A stretch of 64,000 nt of DNA, taken from NCBI GenBank assembly GCA_001897835.1, contig MKUN01000028.1, positions 248,001 through 312,000 on the forward strand. Direction: 5' to 3'. The position numbers and the translations under genes are program-made. The notes under the pieces are model-generated. The model did not search any database. It worked only from the letters and a program-made list of their open reading frames with translations, and was not told the origin of the DNA. Shown here in pieces: positions 1-11,202 of the stretch (positions are counted from its first letter, which is position 1; each line of letters opens with the position of its first letter). Origin of the DNA: Bacteroidetes bacterium 46-16 (lineage in GTDB: Bacteria > Bacteroidota > Bacteroidia > Chitinophagales > Chitinophagaceae).

Positions 1-639
1 AGGGAATTGTCTGCAGATGAAAAAAAATATTGCGAACAGAACAATATTGTACCGGTTACAGTTCCCCTTGCCAAAGATGCCGTGGCCATAGTGCTTAATC
101 CTTCGTCCGAAGACACGATACTTGATGTCAATTCCGTAAAGGGGATACTTACCGGCGTGTATAAAAAGAAATATACCGTGGTCTTTGACAACCCGGGCTC
201 CAGTACATTAAGGTATATACAGGATTCCCTTCTTGGCGGACAGAAGTTAGGTGCAAATGTATTTGCAGCCAAAGGCAATGAAGAGGTCATAGACTATGTA
301 GCAAAAAATCCTGATGCCATTGGCTTTGTAGGTTTGGGCTATGTGGGTACACACAGCGATAGTACCGGTGTTAACGAATTTATAAATAAAGTAAAGGTAG
401 CAGGCATATATAATGATAGTGCCCGCCGTGTTTATAAGCCCTACCAGGCCTACATTGCACTCAAATTATACCCTTTCACACGCAGGCTTTATTACATCAA
501 CCGCGAAACCTATCCCGGTCTCGGCACGGGATTTGCAAATTTCTTGTATGGAGGAAGAGGGCAACTTATTTTTGGGCACGCTCATTTATTCCCCTTACAG
601 ATGAATATGGTTATAAGGGATGCGGCTATAAACCAATGA
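1..639 (+). CDS. Phosphate ABC transporter substrate-binding (PstS-like) protein, 5'-truncated by window start
   Basis: ORF open to the window edge; VPLAKDAVAIVLNP...GNEEVIDYVAKNPDAIGFVGLGYVG is PstS/PBP-like. Confidence 0.7.
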   Translation, partial: RELSADEKKYCEQNNIVPVTVPLAKDAVAIVLNPSSEDTILDVNSVKGILTGVYKKKYTVVFDNPGSSTLRYIQDSLLGGQKLGANVFAAKGNEEVIDYVAKNPDAIGFVGLGYVGTHSDSTGVNEFINKVKVAGIYNDSARRVYKPYQAYIALKLYPFTRRLYYINRETYPGLGTGFANFLYGGRGQLIFGHAHLFPLQMNMVIRDAAINQ

Positions 640-729
640 TAATATCGTGACAGTTTGCTTGAAATAATTATTGGATAAAAACGTTTGGAATATATTAAAA
701 TAGCATTACGCTACAATTTTTAAGAAAAA

Positions 730-2313
730 ATGAAAAGAACCATTGCATTTATCGCAGCATTGTTATTTGCTGCAGGGCTTAAGGCACAGTCGCTTGATGA
801 AGGGATAAAGATGTACCGTTACGAACGCTACATGTCAGCTGAGAGAATTCTTACACCATTGGCAGCTTCCGATGCCAAAGCCAATTATTATCTTGGTCTT
901 GCCCAGCTCGATCATGGGAATACCGCTGCGGCACAGGCTACATTTGCCAAATATCCCGAAGATGTGGCCAATATAGCAGGCACTGCACGTGTTGCTTTTG
1001 AAAACAAAAATACCACCCAGGCTATGCAGATAGCCGAGGCAGTGGCCGGTAAAGCAAAAAGGAAAAACTGGGAACCGCTTTTTTATGCGGCCGATGCTAT
1101 CACTTATACCGAAGGTGGTAATTACCAGCAGGCTATTGACTGGTACAAAAAAGCATTGGAATCGATACAGAACGACCCTTACGTTTTTATATCGCTCGGT
1201 GATGCCTACCAAAAGATACAAGGTGGTGGTGGTGAAGCGATGAACAGTTACGAAAAAGCCGTTTCTATCGATCCTAAGAATTCGCTCGCTTATTCACGCA
1301 TCGGCAGGTTATGGTATGATGCGCGTAATTATCCGCTTGCCCTTGAAAATTTTGGTAAAGCAAAGGATGCAGACCCCGCTAACCCCCTGCCTTATCGCGA
1401 TCTCGCTAATGCATACTACCGTAGCGGTAAATATGAATTGGCCAAGCAAAACATTGAGAAATACAGGGAACTGTCTGATCCTTCATATGATGTGGAACGC
1501 TACTACCTCGATATCCTGTACCAGTCTAAATATTTTAAAGAAGCAATACAGAAAGCTGCCGAATTACTCGATTCTGGTAAAAAAGACTGTCTGATATATG
1601 GTGTTAAAGGCTTTAGTGAACAGCAAATTGGTGATACGGTAAATGCGCTGAAAGATATGAAGGTGTTTTTCAACTGCCCCGGTAAAAAAGTGTTCCCGTC
1701 CGACTATATCACATTTGGCAGTGCGTTCCTGATGAATAGTTTTCCCGATTCAGCAGACTTTTATTTTGGCAAAGCTATAAGTATAGATACAGCTAAGGAT
1801 AAGTCCGATACTTATCGCCAGATAGCTGAAGCATTTAAAGACAGGAAAGAATATAAGAAGTCGGCACAATGGTATGAGAAACTGGTTACTGAATATCCCG
1901 AAACACAGCCGGTTGATTACTTCTGGGCCGGTGCTATGTATTATTATTCGCAGGACTATACCAATGCCGACCGTCTCTTCGAGATGATGGAGAAAAAATA
2001 TCCCGATCAGCCTTCTGCCACATACTGGCGCGGCCGTGTAGGCGCAGCACAGGATCCCCAGGGCGATACCTGTAAAGCAGCCCCCTTCTTTTCAAAATGG
2101 CTCGATATGGTAGGCCCTAATTATGATAAGAAGAACGACCTTAAACTGGCATATGAATACCTGGTGCTTTGTGCCTACAAAAGCAAGAATAAAGACACCA
2201 TGCATAAGTATATGGACCTCCTCAGGGCACTGGAACCCGAAGATTCTTTGCTGAAGCAGATCGAAGAAGCCGAGAAAGCCGAAAAGGCAGCAGGCTCCAA
2301 AGGGAAAAAATAA
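730..2313 (+). CDS. TPR-repeat protein with signal peptide
   Basis: N-terminal signal sequence MKRTIAFIAALLFAAGLKAQ; repeated TPR-like helices. Confidence 0.85.
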   Translation: MKRTIAFIAALLFAAGLKAQSLDEGIKMYRYERYMSAERILTPLAASDAKANYYLGLAQLDHGNTAAAQATFAKYPEDVANIAGTARVAFENKNTTQAMQIAEAVAGKAKRKNWEPLFYAADAITYTEGGNYQQAIDWYKKALESIQNDPYVFISLGDAYQKIQGGGGEAMNSYEKAVSIDPKNSLAYSRIGRLWYDARNYPLALENFGKAKDADPANPLPYRDLANAYYRSGKYELAKQNIEKYRELSDPSYDVERYYLDILYQSKYFKEAIQKAAELLDSGKKDCLIYGVKGFSEQQIGDTVNALKDMKVFFNCPGKKVFPSDYITFGSAFLMNSFPDSADFYFGKAISIDTAKDKSDTYRQIAEAFKDRKEYKKSAQWYEKLVTEYPETQPVDYFWAGAMYYYSQDYTNADRLFEMMEKKYPDQPSATYWRGRVGAAQDPQGDTCKAAPFFSKWLDMVGPNYDKKNDLKLAYEYLVLCAYKSKNKDTMHKYMDLLRALEPEDSLLKQIEEAEKAEKAAGSKGKK

Positions 2314-2338
2314 TAAGTAACCTTAATTATTATATTAA

Positions 2339-2368
2339 ATGTGCCACACTCATTACAGTGTGGCACAT
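2339..2368 (+). terminator. Rho-independent terminator of the TPR gene
   Basis: atgtgccacact-cattac-agtgtggcacat followed by a T-run. Confidence 0.85.
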
Positions 2369-2685
2369 CTTTTTTTAGCAAAAAATGTGGATATCATTAT
2401 TTGGAAGCGCCTTATCAAATATCGTAACTTGCTGGGGCAGGTAGCCGTTTTTTGAGCTTAAAGCTATCGGCTGTCATATCAGGTATTTACCTGTAAAATG
2501 CCTGGGATCGGGCACGGTTCGGGCATGCTGATTTTGATTTAGATTATTCATTATCAGTAATTTGATTGTAAACAGATGCCCGGTTTTTATTTTTTTGTGT
2601 AAATCGGGCATTCGGGCATTTCTGTTATACGCTATTCGTAAATAGCTATGGTATCATTTCCCTAAAATCATGAAATTTGTAAACT

Positions 2686-4716
2686 ATGCGATTTAATATA
2701 GAACGGCCATATCCGCCTGCAGGTGACCAGCCCGAAGCCATAAAGCAATTGGTTGAAGGTATAAACGATGGCGAGAAGTTCCATGCGCTCCTTGGGGTTA
2801 CCGGCTCGGGTAAGACCTTTACCATGGCCAATGTGGTGCAGGAAGTCCAGAAGCCTACTCTGGTATTAACGCATAACAAAACCCTTGTAGCCCAGTTGTA
2901 TGGTGAGTTCAGGGCTTTCTTCCCCAACAATGCAGTGGAATATTTCGTTTCGTACTACGACTATTACCAGCCCGAGGCATACATGCCCACGAGCGATACC
3001 TATATCGAGAAAGATCTTTCTATAAATGAAGAACTGGAAAAACTGAGATTACGGGCAACCTCCAGTTTGCTGAGTGGCAGGCGCGATATTATCGTAGTGG
3101 CCTCCGTATCCTGTATTTATGGTATGGGTAACCCTACCGAATATGAGAACGGTATCATACGCTTCAACAGGGGCGATAATATAGGCCGCAATGCTTTTCT
3201 TCATAGCCTCGTCAATTCATTATACAATCGCAGCCAGGGCGATTTTACAAGAGGCACCTTCCGGGTAAAAGGCGATACGGTCGATATCAACCTGCCTTAT
3301 GTGGATTACGGTTACCGCATTACCTTTTTTGGCGATGAAGTGGAAGAGATAGAAAGCTTTGAGACAGATACGGGAAAGCGTATCGGTACAATGGAAAATG
3401 CGGCCATTTTTCCTGCCAATCTATACTTGGCACCCCGCAACCAGATCACGCAGATCATTTACGAGATACAGGACGAGATGAATGCACAGGTAGAGTATTT
3501 CAAAAGCATAGATAAGCCACTGGAAGCGCAGCGCATCAAGGAGCGGGTGAGCTATGATCTTGAGATGATACAGGAACTGGGCTATTGCAGCGGTATCGAG
3601 AACTACTCGCGCTTCCTCGACAGGCGCAGGCCCGGCACACGGCCCTTTTGCCTGCTCGATTATTTTCCCAAAGATTACCTGCTCATCATCGACGAAAGCC
3701 ATGTGACCATACCTCAGATCAGCGGCATGTATGGCGGCGACCGCTCCCGTAAACTGACCCTTGTCGATTTTGGTTTCCGCCTGCCTTCGGCACTTGATAA
3801 CCGCCCGCTCAACTTTCATGAGTTTGAGCAGCAGCTCAACCAGGTAGTATTTGTTAGTGCCACGCCCGGCAGGTATGAGCTGGAGCAGACAGGCGGCGTG
3901 GTAGTAGAACAGGTAGTGCGACCCACTGGCCTGCTTGACCCGCCAATTGAGATACGCCCCAGTATCAACCAGGTCGATGACCTGCTCGATGAGATAGATA
4001 AGCGGGTACAGAAAGGTCATCGCATACTGGTCACCACGCTTACCAAGCGCATGGCCGAGGAAATGGATAAATACCTCAAGCGTATAAACATTAAATCCCG
4101 ATACATACATTCCGAGGTTGACACGCTGGAACGGGTAGAGATACTGCGCGATCTGCGTCTGGGCAATATAGATGTATTGGTCGGTGTCAACCTTTTACGT
4201 GAGGGCCTCGATCTGCCCGAAGTTTCTTTAATGGCCATATTGGATGCAGATAAAGAAGGCTTCCTGCGCGATGAGCGCTCACTTACCCAGATGGCAGGCC
4301 GTGCTGCCCGTAATGTGGATGGTCTCGTCATCTTCTATGCCGACAGGATGACCGAAAGTATGCAGCGCACTATTGACGAGACCAATCGCCGCAGGGAAAA
4401 GCAATTGAGGTATAACAGCGAGAATGGCATCATGCCACAAACTGTTATAAAGTCTAAAGAGCAGATTTTCAGGCAAACATCTGTACTCGACATAAAAGGA
4501 TACGATGAGCAAAGCAAGTATGCAGTTAATGATGAAACCCTGACCATTGCTGCTGAGGACAATGTAGAATACAAGAATGTGGCTCAACTGGATAAACTGA
4601 TAGCGCAGGCAAAAAAAGCAATGGAAAAAGCCGCGAAAGACCTGGACTTTATGGAAGCTGCCCGTCTCAGGGATAAATTCCTGCTATTGCAAAAAGAAAG
4701 AGAAGCACTGAAATAA
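2686..4716 (+). CDS. uvrB: Excinuclease ABC subunit UvrB
   Basis: GVTGSGKTFTMANV, YYDYYQPEAYMPTSDTYIEKD, C-terminal UVR-like motif. Confidence 0.98.
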   Translation: MRFNIERPYPPAGDQPEAIKQLVEGINDGEKFHALLGVTGSGKTFTMANVVQEVQKPTLVLTHNKTLVAQLYGEFRAFFPNNAVEYFVSYYDYYQPEAYMPTSDTYIEKDLSINEELEKLRLRATSSLLSGRRDIIVVASVSCIYGMGNPTEYENGIIRFNRGDNIGRNAFLHSLVNSLYNRSQGDFTRGTFRVKGDTVDINLPYVDYGYRITFFGDEVEEIESFETDTGKRIGTMENAAIFPANLYLAPRNQITQIIYEIQDEMNAQVEYFKSIDKPLEAQRIKERVSYDLEMIQELGYCSGIENYSRFLDRRRPGTRPFCLLDYFPKDYLLIIDESHVTIPQISGMYGGDRSRKLTLVDFGFRLPSALDNRPLNFHEFEQQLNQVVFVSATPGRYELEQTGGVVVEQVVRPTGLLDPPIEIRPSINQVDDLLDEIDKRVQKGHRILVTTLTKRMAEEMDKYLKRINIKSRYIHSEVDTLERVEILRDLRLGNIDVLVGVNLLREGLDLPEVSLMAILDADKEGFLRDERSLTQMAGRAARNVDGLVIFYADRMTESMQRTIDETNRRREKQLRYNSENGIMPQTVIKSKEQIFRQTSVLDIKGYDEQSKYAVNDETLTIAAEDNVEYKNVAQLDKLIAQAKKAMEKAAKDLDFMEAARLRDKFLLLQKEREALK

Positions 4717-4900
4717 AATCAGCACCTTGCGTTTTCACTTCTGTCATTAAGCTTTATTAACTTTTGATGCAGGCGACTGCGGTAAAAAGTTATTGATCTG
4801 CTAAATATTTGTTACATTTATGAGACCTTTTTGCTCCTTGCCCCAAACTAAACAAGGAGTATGAGCAGTCTATATTAGTACCACTACTTCGAATTATGTT

Positions 4901-7663
4901 ATGAAAAACATACTTACACCAAAAGTTATAATTCTTATTTGCTTGCTGGCAGGCGCTTTACAGGTTGCTGCTCAACCTCTTCCCTGCCCTCCGGGCAATA
5001 CTACCGCTTCCGAATCATCGGGTGATACCACGATATGTAATGGCGGTTGTGCTACGATACATGCCACAGGTACTACAACGCTCAGGTCCACATCTGATTA
5101 TACCATTTCTACCATTCCATACCTGCCTACCAACTACGATACGGGTACCCAGATACTGGCTAACCAGGATGATATCTACAGTCCTGTTATCGATCTTCCT
5201 TTCCCCTTTTGTTACTTTGGCACTAAATACACGCAGTGCGTTATAGGCTCTAATGGCCAGATATGTTTCGACATAGCCAATGCCAATGGCTTTTGCCCCT
5301 GGAGTATACCCGGCCCTGCCCCGGTTAACAATGCGGCAATGAAGAACTGTATTATGGGTTGCTACTATGATATGCTCCCCGCTACAGGTATTCGCTGGGC
5401 TGTATACGGCCAGGCTCCTTGCCGAACTTTTGTCGTGTCCTGGTACAATATCCCGGAGTTTAGCTGTACCAATCTCATCGGTACGCACCAGATAGTGCTT
5501 TATGAAAGCACTTACGCGATCGATGTTTTTATAGAAACCAAGCCTATATGTGCTAACTGGAATGGCGGCAAAGCCATACAGGGTATAGAAGATCAGACAG
5601 CTACTACTGCACTCTGTGTTGCAGGCAGGAATGCTACACAATGGACCCCTGATGTAGGGGGCGATGGCAAAAGGTTTACACCTAATGGTTCACCCACCTG
5701 GACATTTACCTGGACCGATGAGAATAATGCTGTAATAGGAACTTATACAACTACTGGCGATACTGCAAATACAAGTGTTGTTGTTTGTCCTACGGTTCAA
5801 TCTGTATATTATGTAACGGCAGTAGCCAGTTCCAATTGCGATTCGCTTACCTATGTTGATAGTGTTATAGTTCGTCTTGGTTTAGGACCGGAAATTGACT
5901 CTACGGCCATAACCAACCCAACAGGCTGTGGCTACCATGATGGTACTATCTCGCTGCACGGGGTCAAACCGGGTGATTCATTTGTTGTCAATTATAACCT
6001 GAACAATGTGGCCCAGCCACCTGTCATATTAGTGGGCAATGCTTTTGGGGTTATTACGCTCACGGGCCTTGGTGCCGGTACTTACGACAATGTTATTGTA
6101 AGCACAATTACGGGTTGCCTGTCAGATCCCGTAGGTCCTTTTACGCTAGTGGACCCGGTAGTTACTATATCGGGTTCTTCAAAGATCGACCCTTCGATCT
6201 GCGGTGCTCACGATGCCTCGGTGACCTTACAGGGCCTTGTGCCGGATAGTACCTATGCCATTCATTATACTTTTAATAACGTGGCGCAGCCTACGATACA
6301 AAAGGCCACCGATGCTTCAGGCAATGTAACGATAGATAGCCTGGGTGGTGGTGCCTATGCATTTTATGTTACTTACCGGGGTTGTACATCCAATACAATT
6401 AATGTAAATATTGTTGATCCGCCGTTCCAGGCCGATTTCACTTACGTTACGCACCTTGGTTGCGATGCGGATACGGTTGTCTTCCAGAACAATTCCATTG
6501 GTGGGTTCTACTTTGGCTGGAATTATGGTGATAATTCACCGATAGATACAACGTTTAGCCCCGTACACATTTATAATGTACACCAGCTATACGATGTCAC
6601 CTTGTTTAGTACAAATAACCTGTGTAACGACAGCCTGACAAAGCAAATAGATCTCAATCACCCGCTCCAGGCTGATTATGCTGTTAGTGCCGATAGTATC
6701 TGCCAGCACGGTTCTGTTGATTTTACCAATAATTCTATTGGTACTGCACCGGTATCCTACTTCTGGAGTTTTGGTGATGGCGCGGTTGATAGCAGCATGA
6801 CACCACCGGCACACTTTTATGATAATGTGGGTATATATACCACTATGCTGGCTATAACCGATTTCCTCTCCTGCCACGATACTGCCTATCATACTATCGT
6901 GGTGGATACGATACCCTATGCATTTATACATGCTACTGATACCAGTATCTGCCAGGGAAAGAACGTATCCTTTGATGCCGACTTCTCAGACAGGGGCAGC
7001 ACAGGACTTAGCTGGGATTTTACAGACGGGCAATATAGCTACAACCAATGGCCTGTTACCCATTCCTTTGATGCACCGGGCATCTATAGTGTAAAGCTGA
7101 ACATTACTTACAGTTATTGTCCCGATACCTTTGCCATACAAAAAATAATAGTGAAGCCTTACCCGATCATAAATCTTGGCCCTGATACCACTATGTGTCC
7201 CAATGCGGGGGATATCCTGCTTGCCGATCATATTAACTCAGGCAACCCGCTTGCAACATGGTTATGGAACAATGGCGCAAAGACCAATTATATACATGTA
7301 ACCGAACCGGGTGAGTATTCTGCTACTGTGTCTATTGACGGCTGTAGTACTGCAGATACCGTATCTGTTAAGAAAGATTGTTACCTCGACATCCCCAATA
7401 CTTTCACACCTAACGGTGATGGTACTAACGATTACTTCTTCCCCCGCGGACTATTGTCTGCAGGCGTTACTACGTTTAAAATGAACATATTCAACCGTTG
7501 GGGACAGGAAATATTTAAAACTACAAATATTGAGGGCCGTGGCTGGGATGGTAAATTCAATGATGTACCACAGCCCGTTGGTGTATATGTATATGTGATC
7601 GATGTATCATTCAAAGACGGGCGCTCTGAGCACTACCAGGGCAATGTAACACTGCTTAAATAA
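4901..7663 (+). CDS. PKD-like secreted protein with CHU_C / T9SS type B sorting domain
   Basis: Signal peptide; PKD-like SFGDG repeats; C-terminal IPNTFTPNGDGTNDYF...FNRWGQEIF. Confidence 0.9.
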   Translation: MKNILTPKVIILICLLAGALQVAAQPLPCPPGNTTASESSGDTTICNGGCATIHATGTTTLRSTSDYTISTIPYLPTNYDTGTQILANQDDIYSPVIDLPFPFCYFGTKYTQCVIGSNGQICFDIANANGFCPWSIPGPAPVNNAAMKNCIMGCYYDMLPATGIRWAVYGQAPCRTFVVSWYNIPEFSCTNLIGTHQIVLYESTYAIDVFIETKPICANWNGGKAIQGIEDQTATTALCVAGRNATQWTPDVGGDGKRFTPNGSPTWTFTWTDENNAVIGTYTTTGDTANTSVVVCPTVQSVYYVTAVASSNCDSLTYVDSVIVRLGLGPEIDSTAITNPTGCGYHDGTISLHGVKPGDSFVVNYNLNNVAQPPVILVGNAFGVITLTGLGAGTYDNVIVSTITGCLSDPVGPFTLVDPVVTISGSSKIDPSICGAHDASVTLQGLVPDSTYAIHYTFNNVAQPTIQKATDASGNVTIDSLGGGAYAFYVTYRGCTSNTINVNIVDPPFQADFTYVTHLGCDADTVVFQNNSIGGFYFGWNYGDNSPIDTTFSPVHIYNVHQLYDVTLFSTNNLCNDSLTKQIDLNHPLQADYAVSADSICQHGSVDFTNNSIGTAPVSYFWSFGDGAVDSSMTPPAHFYDNVGIYTTMLAITDFLSCHDTAYHTIVVDTIPYAFIHATDTSICQGKNVSFDADFSDRGSTGLSWDFTDGQYSYNQWPVTHSFDAPGIYSVKLNITYSYCPDTFAIQKIIVKPYPIINLGPDTTMCPNAGDILLADHINSGNPLATWLWNNGAKTNYIHVTEPGEYSATVSIDGCSTADTVSVKKDCYLDIPNTFTPNGDGTNDYFFPRGLLSAGVTTFKMNIFNRWGQEIFKTTNIEGRGWDGKFNDVPQPVGVYVYVIDVSFKDGRSEHYQGNVTLLK

Positions 7664-7679
7664 TTAATTTTCAATTTAA

Positions 7680-7718
7680 TAGGCGTCTTGCGGATAAGCA
7701 AGGCGCCTGTTTTTTTGT
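7680..7718 (+). terminator. Rho-independent terminator
   Basis: aggcgtcttgc-ggataa-gcaaggcgcct followed by T7. Confidence 0.75.
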
Positions 7719-7860
7719 GTCAATCATATGCTCACGGTTTTGTTAATGACTTGTTGCAGATTTGGTAAGCATACGTTAACAGCCACCCGCGGTTATAAAA
7801 AACTGGAGTGGATGAGTACTTTTGTTTACATATAAGAGAACTATCATCATTTAAAAAAAT

Positions 7861-8838
7861 ATGGTCAAAAGGATACTTGTTACAGGGGGAGCCGGGTATA
7901 TTGGTTCAGTATTAACACGGCAATTGCTTGAGAAAGGCTATACCGTTCGTGTATTGGATAACCTGATGTACGGCGGTGAGCCAATTATTGATCTGCTTAA
8001 TTATCCCAGTTTTGAATTTGTAAAGGGCGATATAAGGCTTGAGGCCGATGTGCGCGAAGCTATGAAAGACGTGCAGGCCGTGGCCCATCTCGCGGCTATC
8101 GTAGGCGATCCTGCCTGTGCAAAGCATGCCGAGCTTGCATCATCTACCAATCTTGAGGGCAGTAAGTTATTATATACTATAGCTAATGAAATGGGCGTGG
8201 AAAAATTCGTATTTGCGTCAACCTGCAGTAACTATGGCAAAATGGATGACCCGGATGCTTATGTGAATGAAGACTCGAAACTGGCGCCGGTATCCTTATA
8301 TGCAGAGACGAAGGTAGCCGTGGAACAGTTCCTTTTGTCGCAGCCTAATGATAATACATGCAAGCCCACGTGCCTGCGCTTTTCTACCGTGTACGGTCTG
8401 TCATTAAGGCCTCGTTTTGACCTTACGGTCAATGAGTTTACCAAAGAGCTGGCTATGGGCAGGGAATTGCTGGTATTCGGCGAGCAGTTCTGGCGTCCGT
8501 ATTGCCACGTCTTCGACCTGGCAAGGTCGGTGGTAAGTGTGATAGAAGCTCCGGCAGAGCTGGTGGCTTTTGATGTATTTAATGTAGGCGATACATCAGA
8601 GAACTACCAGAAAAAAATGATCGTGGATGAAGTGATGAAAGTGCTCCCCGGTGCTAAAGTAAAATATGTATCGAAGAATGAGGACCCGCGGGATTACAGG
8701 GTCTCCTTTGAAAAAATAAATAACAAGCTTGGATTTAAGCTCATGTTCAAAGTACCTGACGGTATCAGGCAGATAGCTAAAGTGCTTGATGATGGCTTTA
8801 TTTTAAATCCGGACGATAGCAAGTACAAAAATGTATAA
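7861..8838 (+). CDS. NAD-dependent epimerase/dehydratase (extended SDR)
   Basis: VTGGAGYIGS; catalytic Y-x3-K in YAETKVA. Confidence 0.9.
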   Translation: MVKRILVTGGAGYIGSVLTRQLLEKGYTVRVLDNLMYGGEPIIDLLNYPSFEFVKGDIRLEADVREAMKDVQAVAHLAAIVGDPACAKHAELASSTNLEGSKLLYTIANEMGVEKFVFASTCSNYGKMDDPDAYVNEDSKLAPVSLYAETKVAVEQFLLSQPNDNTCKPTCLRFSTVYGLSLRPRFDLTVNEFTKELAMGRELLVFGEQFWRPYCHVFDLARSVVSVIEAPAELVAFDVFNVGDTSENYQKKMIVDEVMKVLPGAKVKYVSKNEDPRDYRVSFEKINNKLGFKLMFKVPDGIRQIAKVLDDGFILNPDDSKYKNV

Positions 8839-10033
8839 GGAGGTAATAGCACATATACGCACACTGTTTGGTACAGGGGACGAATTCGTTCCGCTGCATG
8901 CCCCATATTTTGGTGGCAATGAAAAGAAATATGTGCTTGATACCATCGATTCCACATTTGTTTCGTCGGTAGGCGCCTATGTGAACCGTTTCGAGGAAAT
9001 GATGGCTGAGATAACGGGGGCAAAGTATGCGGTGGCTACTACCAGTGGCACTACAGCCCTGCACCTGGCCCTTATAGTTGGTGGTGTGCAGCCGGGTGAA
9101 GAGGTGATCAGCCAGCCACTAACCTTTGTAGCAACGGCCAATGCGATAGCCCATGCCGGGGCTATACCGGTATTTGTTGATGTGGACCGCGATACTATGG
9201 GCATGTCGCCTGTGGCGCTTAAAGCCTTTTTGGCAGAGCATGTCACGATGCAGGATGGTATGGCTATAAACAAACACAGCGGCAGGCGTATTGCTGCCTG
9301 CGTGCCCATGCATACATTCGGTTTCCCGCTGCGTATCGATGAAGTGCAGGAAATATGTGCACAATACAATATTATGCTTATTGAGGATGCTGCCGAATCA
9401 TTGGGCAGCACTTACAAGGGCAAGCATACGGGTACCTTTGGCCAGGTCGGTATCTTCAGCTTCAATGGTAATAAAACAGTTACCTGTGGAGGTGGCGGTG
9501 CAATAGTGACCGATGATGAAACGATAGCCAAACATGCCAGGCACCTGTCAACCACAGCTAAAGTGGCCCATCCATGGGAGTTTGTACACGATGAGGTAGG
9601 TTATAATTACCGCATGCCAAATATAAATGCAGCCCTGGCCTGCGCACAATTGGAACAACTGCCGGCAATACTTGATAACAAAAGGATGCTGGCCGATGCA
9701 TATAATGAGTTTTTCAGAGAGCGAAATATCAGTTTTGTAAAGGGGATAGAAGAGAGTTCACCTAATCACTGGCTTAATACGATCATACTGGATAGTATAG
9801 AGGCCCGTGATGCTTTTTTGCAGGAAACCAATACGCAAAAAGTAATGACAAGGCCCATCTGGCAACTAATGAATAAGTTGCCGATGTATGCTGCATCAAT
9901 GTGCGGCAGTCTTAGCAATGCGGAATGGCTGGAAGCAAGAGCGGTGAATATACCCAGCAGCTACAGGCCCGGAACAAATAATATTGCGATCACCTCAAAA
10001 ACTTCAGATCTTGTACCTCAACAATTACCTTGA
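8831..10033 (+). CDS. LegC-like DegT/DnrJ/EryC1 PLP aminotransferase
   Basis: TSGTTALHLAL, EDAAESLGS, SFNGNKTVTCGGGG; overlaps the previous gene by 8 bp. Confidence 0.85.
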   Translation: MYKEVIAHIRTLFGTGDEFVPLHAPYFGGNEKKYVLDTIDSTFVSSVGAYVNRFEEMMAEITGAKYAVATTSGTTALHLALIVGGVQPGEEVISQPLTFVATANAIAHAGAIPVFVDVDRDTMGMSPVALKAFLAEHVTMQDGMAINKHSGRRIAACVPMHTFGFPLRIDEVQEICAQYNIMLIEDAAESLGSTYKGKHTGTFGQVGIFSFNGNKTVTCGGGGAIVTDDETIAKHARHLSTTAKVAHPWEFVHDEVGYNYRMPNINAALACAQLEQLPAILDNKRMLADAYNEFFRERNISFVKGIEESSPNHWLNTIILDSIEARDAFLQETNTQKVMTRPIWQLMNKLPMYAASMCGSLSNAEWLEARAVNIPSSYRPGTNNIAITSKTSDLVPQQLP

Positions 10034-10046
10034 TTACGACACTGTA

Positions 10047-11114
10047 ATGACAACGCCAATGCAGGCAAGAGAAACACAGAAGCATACGATCAATAAGCGC
10101 TTATCGGTGCGCGATGCATTGCTGAAGCTTAACGACCTGAGGGCCGATGCCATCTTATTTGTTGTAGATGATAATGACAGGTTGCTTGGCGCACTTACTG
10201 ATGGCGACCTTCGCCGCGGTTTCATCAAAGGCCTCACCTTCGATACGCCGATATTGGACTATATCCAGCCCGATCCGCTTTTCGTGTACCAGGACGAGGT
10301 GCACCTTGCAGATCTTAATGACCTGAGGAAGCGTAACTTTCTTATCATCCCCATAGTTGACAGGGACAAGATCGTAGTTAAGATACTTAACCTCCGTATC
10401 AACTATTCGGTGATACCCGCCGATGTGATCATCATGGCCGGCGGCAAAGGCCAGCGCCTGATGCCCCTTACGCGCGATACCCCAAAGCCTATGTTGCCGG
10501 TAGGTGACAAGCCTATACTGGAGCATACTATCGGGCATTTATCAAAATACGGTATCAAAAATATTTATATCAGCGTCAACTATCTGGCCGATAAGATCAT
10601 CAACTACTTCGGCGATGGCAGCGACAGGGGGCTAAGCATAAATTATATACATGAGGACAAACCATTGGGCACGCTAGGCTCTGTAAAGCTGGCTGAAGAC
10701 CTGGAGCATGAATATGTATTGGTGATGAACTCGGATGTATTGACCAATATCGATTTTGCCGGCTTCTTCCAGGCATTTATCAAGTCGGGTGCTGATATGG
10801 CCGTAGCGGCCAGTACCTACCATGTAGAAGTGCCATATGGTGTGCTTGAGGTGGATGGAAACAACCTCGTGAATTCATTAAGAGAAAAGCCGAGCTATAC
10901 GTATTACTCCAATGCAGGTATATATCTTGCTAAAAAAGAACTGGTGAACATCATCCCGGATGATGAGTTCTATAACGTTACCGACCTGATGAGCCACCTG
11001 ATCAATGAAGGTAAAAAGGTGATGTCTTTCCCGATATTAGGTTATTGGCTGGATATAGGCAAACATGAAGACTACCGTAAAGCGCAGGAAGATATAAAAT
11101 ATATAAGCCTGTAA
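10047..11114 (+). CDS. CBS-domain-containing sugar nucleotidyltransferase (PtmE-like architecture)
   Basis: N-terminal CBS pair (GALTDGDLRRGF) then MAGGKGQRLMPLTRDTPKPMLPVGDKP; ATG at 10047 preferred to the ORF-track start at 9984. Confidence 0.85.
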   Translation: MTTPMQARETQKHTINKRLSVRDALLKLNDLRADAILFVVDDNDRLLGALTDGDLRRGFIKGLTFDTPILDYIQPDPLFVYQDEVHLADLNDLRKRNFLIIPIVDRDKIVVKILNLRINYSVIPADVIIMAGGKGQRLMPLTRDTPKPMLPVGDKPILEHTIGHLSKYGIKNIYISVNYLADKIINYFGDGSDRGLSINYIHEDKPLGTLGSVKLAEDLEHEYVLVMNSDVLTNIDFAGFFQAFIKSGADMAVAASTYHVEVPYGVLEVDGNNLVNSLREKPSYTYYSNAGIYLAKKELVNIIPDDEFYNVTDLMSHLINEGKKVMSFPILGYWLDIGKHEDYRKAQEDIKYISL

Positions 11115-11202
11115 GATAAAGCGCTTAAGGCAAGCTTGCGGTTGCATATTTTCGCATTATAAATAAATCACCAGTTTTATTACTTTTGCGAAAAATAAGA
11201 GG

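Noticed and set aside
3421-4110. 229-aa antisense ORF inside uvrB
   Set aside because: Lies wholly opposite a conserved gene; coding-strand shadow.
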